Shown here: positions 1-6,585 of the stretch, in pieces
How the letters are laid out: every line of letters starts with the position of its first letter
Position numbering within the stretch: the stretch's first letter is position 1
Source: Clostridiales bacterium
GTDB lineage: Bacteria > Bacillota > Clostridia > Oscillospirales > Oscillospiraceae
Direction of reading: 5' to 3'
Assembly: GCA_019423635.1 (NCBI GenBank)
Contig: JAHZBA010000003.1
Location: forward strand, 69,909-133,908
DNA: 64,000 nucleotides
Translations under genes and position numbers: made by a program
Notes under the pieces: model-generated
What the model saw: the letters and a program-made list of their open reading frames with translations, nothing else
What the model was told of the DNA's origin: nothing
Databases searched by the model: none

Positions 1-153
1 CGGCGCAATGCCCACCACGGCCATTACCGAAGGGTCCGCCGTCATCCGTCCCGTGGCAATCATCCAGACACCACCCACAGTACCCAGCGCAAAGAGCACC
101 CACACAAGATAGGCAATCCCCCGGGTCAGCCATCCCGGACCAACTCGCTTCAT
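1..153 (-). CDS. membrane protein, 5' part only (runs off the window)
   Basis: Only the first 51 codons are visible; the gene continues past the left edge. The peptide begins MKRVGPGWLTRG and has one clear hydrophobic segment at about residues 12-33, so a cytoplasmic-membrane protein is likely. The ATG lies one base after the TGA of rbgA and its Shine-Dalgarno (GGAGGAGG) sits inside the last rbgA codons, so translation is probably coupled. In many Firmicutes rnhB follows rbgA, but this peptide does not look like RNase HII. I do not recognise the family. Confidence 0.6.
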   Translation of the reverse strand, partial: MKRVGPGWLTRGIAYLVWVLFALGTVGGVWMIATGRMTADPSVMAVVGIAP

Positions 154-154
154 T

Positions 155-1036
155 TCAATCCGCCTCCTCCGGCAGCTCCAGTGTAAAGCGTCCCAGCTTG
201 CCTCCCCGGAACTCGTCCAGCAGGATCTTGGCCATCCGCTCCGTGTCCACCTCTCCGCCGGAGATCAGAAAGCCCCGTTTCCGTCCCGCCGCCTCCAGCA
301 GGCGGTAGCCGTAGGCCACGTCGTTCTCCTCCGCCTCCCGCTCCGGCAGGGCCGGCAGCTTGTAGCCCGCCGTCAGGGCCTCGGGGTATCGCTGCCCCAG
401 GTAGGCCATTAAATGGCAGCCCAGGGTCTCCACGTCCAGGATGTCGTCCTTCACCGCGCCGGTGTAGGCCAGGTTCAGCCCCACGCTCTGGTCCTCAAAC
501 TTCGGCCAGAGGATGCCGGGGGTGTCCAGCAGCTCCAGTCCCCGGTCGATGGGCACCCACTGCTTGGAGCGGGTGACGCCGGGGCGGTCCTCGGTTTTGG
601 CGGTCTTCCGGCCCGCCACCTGGTTGATGAAGGTGGACTTGCCCACGTTGGGGATGCCCAGGATCATCACCCGGACCACCCGGCCTGTCTGCCCCTTCTC
701 CGCGTAGGCGCGGAGCTTGTCCGCCAGAAGCTCCCGGACGGCGGCGGCAAACCTCGCCGTACCCCCGCCGCCCTTGGCGTTGGTCTCCAGCACCGCGCAG
801 CCCTGCCGCCGGAAGTGGGCGCTCCACAGCTTCGTGGCCGCCGGGTCCGCCTGATCCACCCGGTTCAGCACCACCAGCCGGGGCTTCCCCGCCGTCAAGC
901 GGTCCACATCCGGGTTCCGGCTGGAGACGGGAATCCGGGCGTCCAGGATCTCGCACACCGCGTCCACGTTGCGCAGCTGCTCCGTAATCATCCGCCGGGT
1001 TTTGGTCATATGACCGGGATACCACTGGATGTTCAT
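155..1036 (-). CDS. rbgA: ribosome biogenesis GTPase YlqF/RbgA
   Basis: Circularly permuted GTPase that acts late in 50S ribosomal subunit assembly (293 aa, usual family length). The permuted motif order is visible: the N-terminal NIQWYPGHM signature, G4 NRVD at residues 58-61, then G1 GIPNVGKS at 127-134 and G3 DTPG at 171-174. The frame is open further upstream, but the ATG at 1036 fits the family N-terminus and is preceded by GGGGAGGAGG. It is the third gene of the lepB-lepB-rbgA operon, 31 bp after the second signal peptidase. The order rplS-lepB-rbgA is conserved in Firmicutes. Confidence 0.95.
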   Translation of the reverse strand: MNIQWYPGHMTKTRRMITEQLRNVDAVCEILDARIPVSSRNPDVDRLTAGKPRLVVLNRVDQADPAATKLWSAHFRRQGCAVLETNAKGGGGTARFAAAVRELLADKLRAYAEKGQTGRVVRVMILGIPNVGKSTFINQVAGRKTAKTEDRPGVTRSKQWVPIDRGLELLDTPGILWPKFEDQSVGLNLAYTGAVKDDILDVETLGCHLMAYLGQRYPEALTAGYKLPALPEREAEENDVAYGYRLLEAAGRKRGFLISGGEVDTERMAKILLDEFRGGKLGRFTLELPEEAD

Positions 1037-1067
1037 GCTTCCTCCTCCCCGGCGCTCTGCGCGCTCG

Positions 1068-1667
1068 TTATGCGATGGTGCCGATCCGGTGATAATCCCG
1101 CTCCCCCGTCTCCGAGTCGGGGCCGGGGAAGGCCAGAAGCACTGCCCGGCCGATGACATAGCGCGCATCCACGGTCCCAAGCCGGGAGTCCCGGCTGTCG
1201 TTGCTGTGGTTGCGGTTGTCCCCCATGACGAAGATGCTGCCCTTCGGCACCGTCAGGGGGAACTCCGTGCCCTCCTCCAGGAAGGTCAGGTCGTTGACGT
1301 AGTCCTCCTCCAGCGCCGCGCCGTCCACGTACACCACGCCGACGCCGAAATCGATGTCCACCGTCTGCCCCTCTGTGGCGATCACCCGCTTCACAATGGG
1401 CTCTTCCAGGAAGGAGGCCTTCCGCAGCACCACCACGTCGCCGTACTGATAGTCGTGATAGAACATGGAGTTCAGCACCAGCAGCCGGTCCCCGTCCTGG
1501 AGGGTGGGCAGCATGGAAAAGCCGTCCACGCCGATCAGGCGGACCACAAAGGTGAAGATCACCACCACCGCCAGCACGGAGCACACCAGCGCCTGGACCC
1601 ACTCATAGAGATCCCGGCCGCCGCTCTTCTTCTCCTGTTCGTTCTCCTGTTCGTTCTCCTTGCGCAT
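1068..1667 (-). CDS. lepB: signal peptidase I (second of two tandem copies)
   Basis: Type I signal peptidase that removes signal peptides on the outer face of the membrane (199 aa). A charged N-terminus (residues 1-19, rich in E, Q, N and K) precedes one membrane anchor at about residues 24-44. Catalytic Ser51 lies in DGFSMLPTL and catalytic Lys93 in IVKRVIATEG; a GDNRNHSND box follows near residue 145. The ATG at 1667 was chosen because GAGGAGA lies just upstream; the open frame extends further but into the neighbouring gene. It is 13 bp downstream of a paralogous lepB, so the pair arose by duplication and is co-transcribed. Confidence 0.93.
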   Translation of the reverse strand: MRKENEQENEQEKKSGGRDLYEWVQALVCSVLAVVVIFTFVVRLIGVDGFSMLPTLQDGDRLLVLNSMFYHDYQYGDVVVLRKASFLEEPIVKRVIATEGQTVDIDFGVGVVYVDGAALEEDYVNDLTFLEEGTEFPLTVPKGSIFVMGDNRNHSNDSRDSRLGTVDARYVIGRAVLLAFPGPDSETGERDYHRIGTIA

Positions 1668-1680
1668 CTCTTTAGTCTCC

Positions 1681-2262
1681 TCAATCCAGTCTTCCCATCC
1701 GGCTCCACTCCCGCCGGTCCAGCTCCACCGTCTCCCCCGGCACCGCCAGGAGCACCGCCCGGCCGATGACACAGCGGCTGTCCACGGGGCCCAGATCACT
1801 GCTGCGGCTGTCCTCGCTGTCGTTGCGGTTGTCCCCCATGAGAAACAGGCAGCCCTCCGGCACCGTCAGGGGAAACTCTACCCCCTCCGCCGTCCAGGTG
1901 GGCTCCCGGATGTAGGGCTCCGACAGCGCCGCGCCGTCCACGTACACCACGCCGGCGGGGAAGTCGATGTCCACCGTCTGCCCCTCCGTGGCGATGACCC
2001 GCTTCACGATGGGCGCGCCCCGGTTGAAATCCCCGCGGCGCACAATCAGGATGTCCCCCGCCCGGTACTCCCCGCACAGCAGGCTGTTCACCACCACCAG
2101 CAGGTCCCCGTCCTGGAGGGTCTCCCGCATGGACTCCCCGTCCACCCGGATCATCCGGACACCGAAAGTAAACACCATCACCGCAATCACTACCGCGCAC
2201 AGCATGGACTGCAGCCACTCATAGGCGCCCCGGCCCGGGGTTTTCGATGTCTCAGCGGTCAT
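1681..2262 (-). CDS. lepB: signal peptidase I (first of two tandem copies)
   Basis: Type I signal peptidase, 193 aa, with one N-terminal membrane anchor at about residues 17-38. Catalytic Ser44 lies in DGESMRETL and Lys87 in IVKRVIATEG; GDNRNDSED follows. It is clearly paralogous to the next gene over its whole length, but the residues around the serine differ (GESMRETLQ here, GFSMLPTLQ there), which may reflect different substrate preference (inference). The ATG at 2262 is preceded by GGGGGAGGG. It is the first gene of the lepB-lepB-rbgA operon and has its own promoter upstream. Confidence 0.92.
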   Translation of the reverse strand: MTAETSKTPGRGAYEWLQSMLCAVVIAVMVFTFGVRMIRVDGESMRETLQDGDLLVVVNSLLCGEYRAGDILIVRRGDFNRGAPIVKRVIATEGQTVDIDFPAGVVYVDGAALSEPYIREPTWTAEGVEFPLTVPEGCLFLMGDNRNDSEDSRSSDLGPVDSRCVIGRAVLLAVPGETVELDRREWSRMGRLD

Positions 2263-2321
2263 AGGCCCTCCCCCAGCCCCCGCCGGGGCCTCCATGAGAT
2301 GTCTCTTTGCTCAACTTGGAC

Positions 2322-2350
2322 AGTATAGCAAAAAAAACGCGCTTTCACAA
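2322..2350 (-). promoter_or_regulatory. sigmaA-type promoter of the lepB-lepB-rbgA operon
   Basis: On the minus strand a -35 TTGTGA (2345-2350) is followed by a 17-bp spacer and a -10 TATACT (2322-2327), about 60 bp before the first lepB start codon. It lies downstream of the rplS terminator, so the signal peptidase operon need not depend on rplS transcription. Confidence 0.6.
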
Positions 2351-2394
2351 GGGATGTTCCCAAATTTTCCGCACCCGTCTCACGAATTTGATAC

Positions 2395-2508
2395 GTAGGG
2401 CGCGACGACCCCGGCGCGCCGCGATTTGCGACGGAACCGCGGCGGAAACGCCGTGTCTTACGGCAGATTTCCGTAAATTTATGGCGCGCCGGGGTCGTCG
2501 CGCCCTAC
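2395..2508. repeat. inverted repeat, 26-bp perfect arms (GTAGGG...GGCGCGCC type)
   Basis: Arms 2395-2420 and 2483-2508 are perfect reverse complements, separated by 62 bp. Each outer end is GTAGGGCG and each inner end GGCGCGCC. A diverged single arm of the same kind is at 62815-62840. The element fills part of the 538-bp spacer between rplS and lepB; I see no gene in the remainder (2509-2764), which is GC-rich and non-repetitive. Confidence 0.75.
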
Positions 2509-2764
2509 AAAAGGGGAACATCTGACTTCATGAGACGGGCGTGCCAAATTTTCTTCCCGATCCGGGCGCTCCGGGGAACCTTTTGCGGGGCGAAGGCGGT
2601 GTGGAAGAGGACGCCCTTTCGCCGCGGGGCCTGCGGCCTCCAAAGATTCCGCGGGCCTCCCCGCGATGCAGCGGGGAAACCGGGCCGAAGCGGGGGATCT
2701 CCCGCCGGCTGCCGCAAATGCGGCCGGCGGCCCTCCGTCCGCTCCCGCCCGGATTTCAGACATG

Positions 2765-2793
2765 AAAAAAGAGAGGCAGCGCCTCTCTTTTTT
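2765..2793 (-). terminator. terminator of rplS
   Basis: Perfect 13-bp arms (2765-2777 and 2781-2793) with an AGC loop; the outer half of each arm is an A or T run, giving a U-tract on either strand. It begins 8 bp past the rplS stop codon. Confidence 0.85.
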
Positions 2794-2800
2794 GTTGGAA

Positions 2801-3142
2801 TCACAGCTTTTCCTTGAGCTTGGCGCCCTTGCCCACGCGGCCGCGCAGATAGTACAGCTTCGCCCGGCGGACCTTGCCGTTGCGGACCACCTCAATGTGG
2901 TCGATGGAGGGGGAGTGGATGGGGAACACCTTCTCCACGCCCACGCCGTAGGAAATGCGGCGGACGGTGATGGTCTCCTCGATGCCGCCGTGCTTCTTGG
3001 CAATGACGGTGCCCTCGAAGACCTGGATGCGCTCCCGGGAGCCCTCCTTGACCTTCACGTGGACACGGACGGTGTCGCCGATCTGGACCTTGGGCGCCTC
3101 GGCGGACAGGGCTTCCTTGTTCAGTTCATAGATGAGATTCAT
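2801..3142 (-). CDS. rplS: 50S ribosomal protein L19
   Basis: Ribosomal protein at the interface of the 30S and 50S subunits; 113 aa, normal length. The signatures GDTVRVHVKVKEG, RIQVFEGTVI and KRRAKLYYLR-like C-terminal region (KVRRAKLYYLRGR) are all present. The ATG at 3142 was chosen over upstream in-frame codons because of the AGGAGGA site and the family start MNLIYELNKE. Its own promoter and terminator make it a single-gene unit, placed directly before the signal peptidase genes as in other Firmicutes. Confidence 0.97.
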   Translation of the reverse strand: MNLIYELNKEALSAEAPKVQIGDTVRVHVKVKEGSRERIQVFEGTVIAKKHGGIEETITVRRISYGVGVEKVFPIHSPSIDHIEVVRNGKVRRAKLYYLRGRVGKGAKLKEKL

Positions 3143-3234
3143 GGGTCTGCTTCCTCCTGTTTGATAGGCGTTCATGCCGTGTTTTTCCCGCAGCTTTCCG
3201 CGGACGGCAGAGGACCGCCCTTTGTAGCCTGAAT

Positions 3235-3263
3235 AGGATACCACAAACTCTGTCGAAATGCAA
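3235..3263 (-). promoter_or_regulatory. promoter of rplS
   Basis: Minus-strand -35 TTGCAT (3258-3263), 17-bp spacer, -10 TATCCT (3235-3240). The transcript would have a 5' leader of about 85 nt before the ATG. L19 leaders are autoregulatory RNAs in some Firmicutes, but I cannot assign this leader to that class by eye. Confidence 0.6.
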
Positions 3264-3391
3264 GTGTTTTTTCGAAGAGTTTTGCAGGAGGCGTTTTACG
3301 CAGCTTTGACAGGGAAGCCTCCCTTGTATTTCCGCCGTCTTTTGAAATCCTCCGGCGCGGAAAGGCGGGCGAACGCCGCTCTCCTGCGCGT

Positions 3392-3997
3392 TCAGCCGTG
3401 GGGCCACACCAGACTGAGGGCGCAGAGCGCCAGCGCGGCGGCCATGGCGATGTCCACAACCCGCCCGTGGTCCGCAAACAGCTTTTGCAGCGCCGCGCCG
3501 GCGAAGAGCCACACCAGATTGGCAACGGGCCCTGTGAAGGGCAAAAACAGCCCCGTCAGCAGCAGCGCTTTCAGGGAGTGGGTATAGGGCAGCACATAGG
3601 ACGACAGCGCCACCGTGCAGAACACCATGATCTTCACATTGGTCAGCTGCACCAGCACGCCCCGGAAGAAGCTGGGGGCCGCCGCCTCCCGCCGGGCCGG
3701 GTCCGCGGAGGCCCGGAGGGTATGCCAGGCCATCCAGAGAAGATACGCCGCCCCCAGCCAGGACAGCACCGCCACGGACTCGTCCAGCACCGCGCCCAGG
3801 AGGTACGTCACCGCCACGGAGCCCATGGACACCAGGAAGAAACCGGTGAACAGCCCCCGCCACTGCCGCAGGGCCGGTCCCCTGCCGTACCGGATCGCGG
3901 CGGAGAGGGAGCAGAGGTTGGCGGGACCGGGGGTGATGGCGCCGATATAGCAGTAGACGAGGAACGAGGGAATCATGGAAGCCGGCATGGACAGCAC
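3392..3997 (-). CDS. LysE/RhtB family amino-acid exporter
   Basis: Membrane exporter of the LysE superfamily, which expels amino acids or derivatives; 201 aa with about six hydrophobic segments. The family N-terminus is visible (YIGAITPGPANL at about residues 17-28), and a later conserved stretch reads QLTNVKIMVF. The start at 3997 follows AAAAAGG closely; ATGs at 3988 or 3976 are possible alternatives. It is divergent from a LysR regulator with a 112-bp shared control region, the usual LysE/LysR arrangement, so the regulator probably controls it. The substrate cannot be told from sequence. Confidence 0.88.
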   Translation of the reverse strand: MLSMPASMIPSFLVYCYIGAITPGPANLCSLSAAIRYGRGPALRQWRGLFTGFFLVSMGSVAVTYLLGAVLDESVAVLSWLGAAYLLWMAWHTLRASADPARREAAAPSFFRGVLVQLTNVKIMVFCTVALSSYVLPYTHSLKALLLTGLFLPFTGPVANLVWLFAGAALQKLFADHGRVVDIAMAAALALCALSLVWPHG

Positions 3998-4046
3998 ATC
4001 CTTTTTCGTCTTGGAGATGCTACCATCATACCAGCGAAAAACCCAT

Positions 4047-4075
4047 TTGAAAAGCCAAACTTTTTGAAGTATACT
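4047..4075 (+). promoter_or_regulatory. promoter of the LysR regulator
   Basis: -35 TTGAAA (4047-4052), 17-bp spacer, -10 TATACT (4070-4075), 35 bp before the ATG. On the opposite strand a -10-like TATGAT (4025-4030) could serve the exporter, so the two promoters would lie back to back where a LysR protein could bind. Confidence 0.65.
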
Positions 4076-4109
4076 ATTGAAAAAACCGATGAAACGGAGG
4101 TGGTCTCCA

Positions 4110-4991
4110 ATGGAACTGAAACACCTGCGGACCTTTCAGACCGTGGTGGATCAGGGCAGCTACCAGCGGGCGGCGGAGGCCCTGAACTACACCCAGTCCA
4201 CCATCACCGCCCAGATTCAGCAGCTGGAGGCGGAGCTGGGGGTCCCCCTCTTTGAGCGGGTGGGCCGTCGGATGTGCCTGACGGAGGCGGGCCGGCAGGC
4301 GCTGCCCCAGGTCCGGGAGCTGCTTTTGGCGGCGGACCGCCTGGCGGGACTGAACCGCCGGAACACCCTCCCGGCGGGAACGCTGCGGGTGGACATGGCG
4401 GAGACGCTGCTGTGCTATCAGATGCAGCCGGTGATCCGGGCCTTCCGGGAGCAGGCGCCCCAGGTGCGTCTGATTCTGCGCAGCCGCAACTGCCTCCAGA
4501 TCCCGGAGAACGTCCGCACCGGCGCCTGCGACCTGGGAGTGGGCTACGACATGGACTGGAGCCGGGAGGCCCTGGAGGTGGAGCCTCTGGGGGCCTATGA
4601 CCTGGTGCTGCTGGCCTCGCCGGACTTCGCCCACCCGGACTTTGTGACGCCGGGCCAGCGAAAGCCCGTGTCGCTCATCACCGACGAGCCGGACAGCCTC
4701 TTCCGCCGCCAGCTGGAGGACTACCTCCGGGAGCGGGAGATCACCCTGGATGTGACGCTGGAGCTGTGGAGCATTGAGACCATCAAGCGCTGCGTCATGA
4801 GCAACCTGGGCTTCACCTTCCTCCCCCGGTTCGTGGCCCGGGAGGAGCTGGCCGCCGGGACGCTGACGGAGCTGCCCATTCCCATCTCCGGCCCCCGGCA
4901 GACCCTGTGCGCCTGGCGCAGGCACCGCTGGGTCAGCCCCGCCATGGAGCTGTTTCTCCGGCTGCTGCGGGAGCACCTGCCGGAGACCTGA
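4110..4991 (+). CDS. LysR family transcriptional regulator
   Basis: 293 aa: winged helix-turn-helix at residues 1-60 (MELKHLRTFQTVVDQGSYQ, then AAEALNYTQSTITAQIQQLE) and a substrate-binding effector domain from about residue 90 to the end. The ATG at 4110 was chosen because it gives the standard LysR N-terminus and is preceded by GGAGGTGG; an in-frame ATG at 4077 falls in the promoter. Divergent transcription from the LysE exporter suggests that it senses an exported amino acid or analogue and activates the exporter (inference from LysG/LysE and ArgP/ArgO precedents). Confidence 0.92.
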   Translation: MELKHLRTFQTVVDQGSYQRAAEALNYTQSTITAQIQQLEAELGVPLFERVGRRMCLTEAGRQALPQVRELLLAADRLAGLNRRNTLPAGTLRVDMAETLLCYQMQPVIRAFREQAPQVRLILRSRNCLQIPENVRTGACDLGVGYDMDWSREALEVEPLGAYDLVLLASPDFAHPDFVTPGQRKPVSLITDEPDSLFRRQLEDYLREREITLDVTLELWSIETIKRCVMSNLGFTFLPRFVAREELAAGTLTELPIPISGPRQTLCAWRRHRWVSPAMELFLRLLREHLPET

Positions 4992-4999
4992 CCGGGCGC

Positions 5000-5284
5000 T
5001 CAAAAGCGCTTGCGCCGCTTTCTCTCCAGGGCGGGGTCCCGGCGCTGGAAGGGCTTGTCGATCAGAATGATGTCGTCCCCGATCCGCTGGATGCACTCCC
5101 AGGGGATATAGTACTCCTCCCCCCTGCCGAAAAGCCCGAAGAACCGGCCGGGGCCATAGACCACAATGGCAACCACCTGTCCCTCCGGAATCCGGATGTC
5201 CACATCCGCCACAAAGCCCAGGCGGCAGCCGTCGCAGATGTTGATGACCTCCTTGCGCCGCAATCCCTGAATCCTGCACTGCAT
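5000..5284 (-). CDS. YlmC/YmxH family PRC-barrel protein
   Basis: Small protein of 94 aa with a single PRC-barrel-like fold, the YlmC/YmxH family of sporulating Firmicutes. Family features are MQCRIQGLRRKEVINI at the N-terminus, GRGEEYYIPWECIQRIGDD in the middle and a basic C-terminus (KRRKRF). The ATG at 5284 was chosen for its GGAGGG site. The molecular function of the family is not established; genes of this type are linked with sporulation. It lies next to sigG, which supports a sporulation context. It ends 9 bp from the convergent LysR gene. Confidence 0.85.
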   Translation of the reverse strand: MQCRIQGLRRKEVINICDGCRLGFVADVDIRIPEGQVVAIVVYGPGRFFGLFGRGEEYYIPWECIQRIGDDIILIDKPFQRRDPALERKRRKRF

Positions 5285-5385
5285 GGTGTGTCCCTCCTTC
5301 CAAGTCCTCATGCAGACCGATCATATCCCCACTCTATGCGAACCCGGCGCTGTCCTATCACCCCAGAAAGCGACAAAAGCTCCCA

Positions 5386-5415
5386 GTATAGGAAAATCCG
5401 GCGGCGGTCATACTG
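5386..5415 (+). promoter_or_regulatory. sigmaF/sigmaG-type promoter of sigG
   Basis: A -35 GTATA (5386-5390), a 15-bp spacer and a -10 GGTCATACTG (5406-5415) match the forespore consensus GYATA-N15-GGNNANANTR at every fixed position. It lies 38 bp before the sigG ATG. This is the arrangement expected if sigF starts sigG transcription in the forespore and sigG then sustains itself. Confidence 0.75.
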
Positions 5416-5440
5416 ACCTCAGCAACTTTTGTGAGGTCAG
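5413..5440 (+). promoter_or_regulatory. hairpin in the sigG 5' leader
   Basis: Nine-bp perfect arms CTGACCTCA (5413-5421) and TGAGGTCAG (5432-5440) lie at the very start of the predicted transcript and abut the purine-rich ribosome-binding site (GGGGGA, 5440-5445). In Bacillus subtilis a leader hairpin lowers sigG translation; this one may play the same part. That role here is an inference from position. Confidence 0.55.
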
Positions 5441-5452
5441 GGGGACGCTTTC

Positions 5453-6223
5453 ATGCAGGGAAAAGTGGAGATTGCGGGGGTGAACACCGCAAAGCTGAAG
5501 GTCCTGAAAAATGACGAGACCATGGAGCTGCTGCGGCGGACCAAGGAGGGCGACCAGGAGGCCCGGCGGACGCTGATTGAGGGGAATCTCAGGCTGGTGC
5601 TCTCCGTGATCCAGCGGTTTTCCGGCCGCGGGGAGAACGCCGACGATCTCTTTCAGGTGGGCTGTGTGGGGCTCATCAAGGCCATTGACAACTTTGACAT
5701 CAGCCAGAAGGTGCGCTTTTCCACCTACGGCGTGCCCATGATTATCGGTGAGATCCGGCGCTACCTCCGGGACAACAGCGCCATCCGGGTCTCCCGCAGT
5801 ATGCGGGACACGGCCTACCGGGTCCTCCAGGCCCGGGACCGCCTGATCGCCGAGAGCCAGCGGGAGCCCACCGTGGAGCAGATCGCCAGGGAGCTGGGCA
5901 TCCCCCGGGAGGAGGTGGTCTTCGCCATGGACGCCATTGTGGACCCCGTCTCCCTCTACGAGCCGGTCTACGCCGACGGCGGCGACACGGTGTGCGTCAT
6001 GGACCAGGTCAGCGACACCAAGAACACCGACGAGCACTGGACGGACCGCATCGCCCTGAAGGACGCCCTGGAGCGGCTGGACGAGCGGGAGCGGCGGATT
6101 CTGTCTCTGCGGTTCTACGAGGGCAAGACCCAGATGGAGGTCTCCGCCGAGGTGGGAATCTCCCAGGCCCAGGTGTCCCGGCTGGAGAAGGGCGCCATCA
6201 ACACCATCAAGAAGAATATTTAG
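5453..6223 (+). CDS. sigG: RNA polymerase sporulation sigma factor SigG
   Basis: Late forespore-specific sigma factor, 256 aa. The SigG N-terminal signature KVEIAGVNTAKLKVL (residues 3-17), which contacts anti-sigma factors in relatives, is present with Ala where many homologues have Cys. Regions 2 (NLRLVLSVIQRF to FSTYGVPMIIGEIRRYLRD), 3 and 4 (LDERERRILSLRFYEGKTQ, with the SQAQVSRLEKGA helix-turn-helix) are intact. Unlike many Firmicutes, it is not adjacent to sigE or spoIIGA in this window. A forespore promoter and a leader hairpin precede it, and strong inverted repeats follow. Confidence 0.95.
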   Translation: MQGKVEIAGVNTAKLKVLKNDETMELLRRTKEGDQEARRTLIEGNLRLVLSVIQRFSGRGENADDLFQVGCVGLIKAIDNFDISQKVRFSTYGVPMIIGEIRRYLRDNSAIRVSRSMRDTAYRVLQARDRLIAESQREPTVEQIARELGIPREEVVFAMDAIVDPVSLYEPVYADGGDTVCVMDQVSDTKNTDEHWTDRIALKDALERLDERERRILSLRFYEGKTQMEVSAEVGISQAQVSRLEKGAINTIKKNI

Positions 6224-6431
6224 GGGGCGGCTTTGGCCGCCCCTCAGCTTATCGAAAATACTTTTCGATAAGCTGAGGGGGATTTTCAGAACTTCAAAAA
6301 GTTCTGAAAATCCCTGATTAAAATGGCGCAGGGAACCCCTCCTGGGTTCCCCGCACACACCCCTCCTTCCCGTTTTCCAGGATTTTACCCTTTTCCGACA
6401 GCCTGAGGGGGGCGGCCAAGGCCGCCCCCTT
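6222..6431. repeat. 210-bp hairpin-rich element with inverted ends; includes the sigG terminator
   Basis: The ends are similar inverted copies of about 28 bp: AGGGGGCGGCTTTGGCCGCC at 6222-6241 and its counterpart on the other strand ending at 6431, each followed inward by CCCCTCAG. Inside are two perfect hairpins: 19-bp arms at 6240-6258/6262-6280 and 13-bp arms at 6281-6293/6300-6312. The right end (about 6405-6432) also forms a hairpin followed by TTTT. Any of these could stop sigG transcription. No open frame of note lies within. Confidence 0.6.
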
Positions 6432-6474
6432 TTCCGTCTGCCGGGGAGACGTCCGTCCTCCTCCCCGGCCGGAA

Positions 6475-6490
6475 TGTTTCACGTGAAACA
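6475..6490. other. parS centromere-like site
   Basis: TGTTTCACGTGAAACA is a perfect 16-bp palindrome matching the chromosomal parS consensus bound by ParB/Spo0J. Such sites cluster around the replication origin and nucleate ParB spreading for chromosome segregation. It lies between the sigG 3' hairpins and the promoter of the next gene, outside any coding sequence. Confidence 0.85.
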
Positions 6491-6527
6491 TTTGTTCGAA
6501 CTCGTGGGCAGACCGGCGCCGGGCCAT

Positions 6528-6556
6528 TTGACAGCCCTCCTCCTTCGGTTTAAAAT
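6528..6556 (+). promoter_or_regulatory. promoter of the GNAT-thioesterase fusion gene
   Basis: -35 TTGACA (6528-6533, consensus), 17-bp spacer, -10 TAAAAT (6551-6556); 29 bp before the ATG. Confidence 0.75.
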
Positions 6557-6585
6557 GGGGAAAACGAATTGCGGGAGGACAGCCT

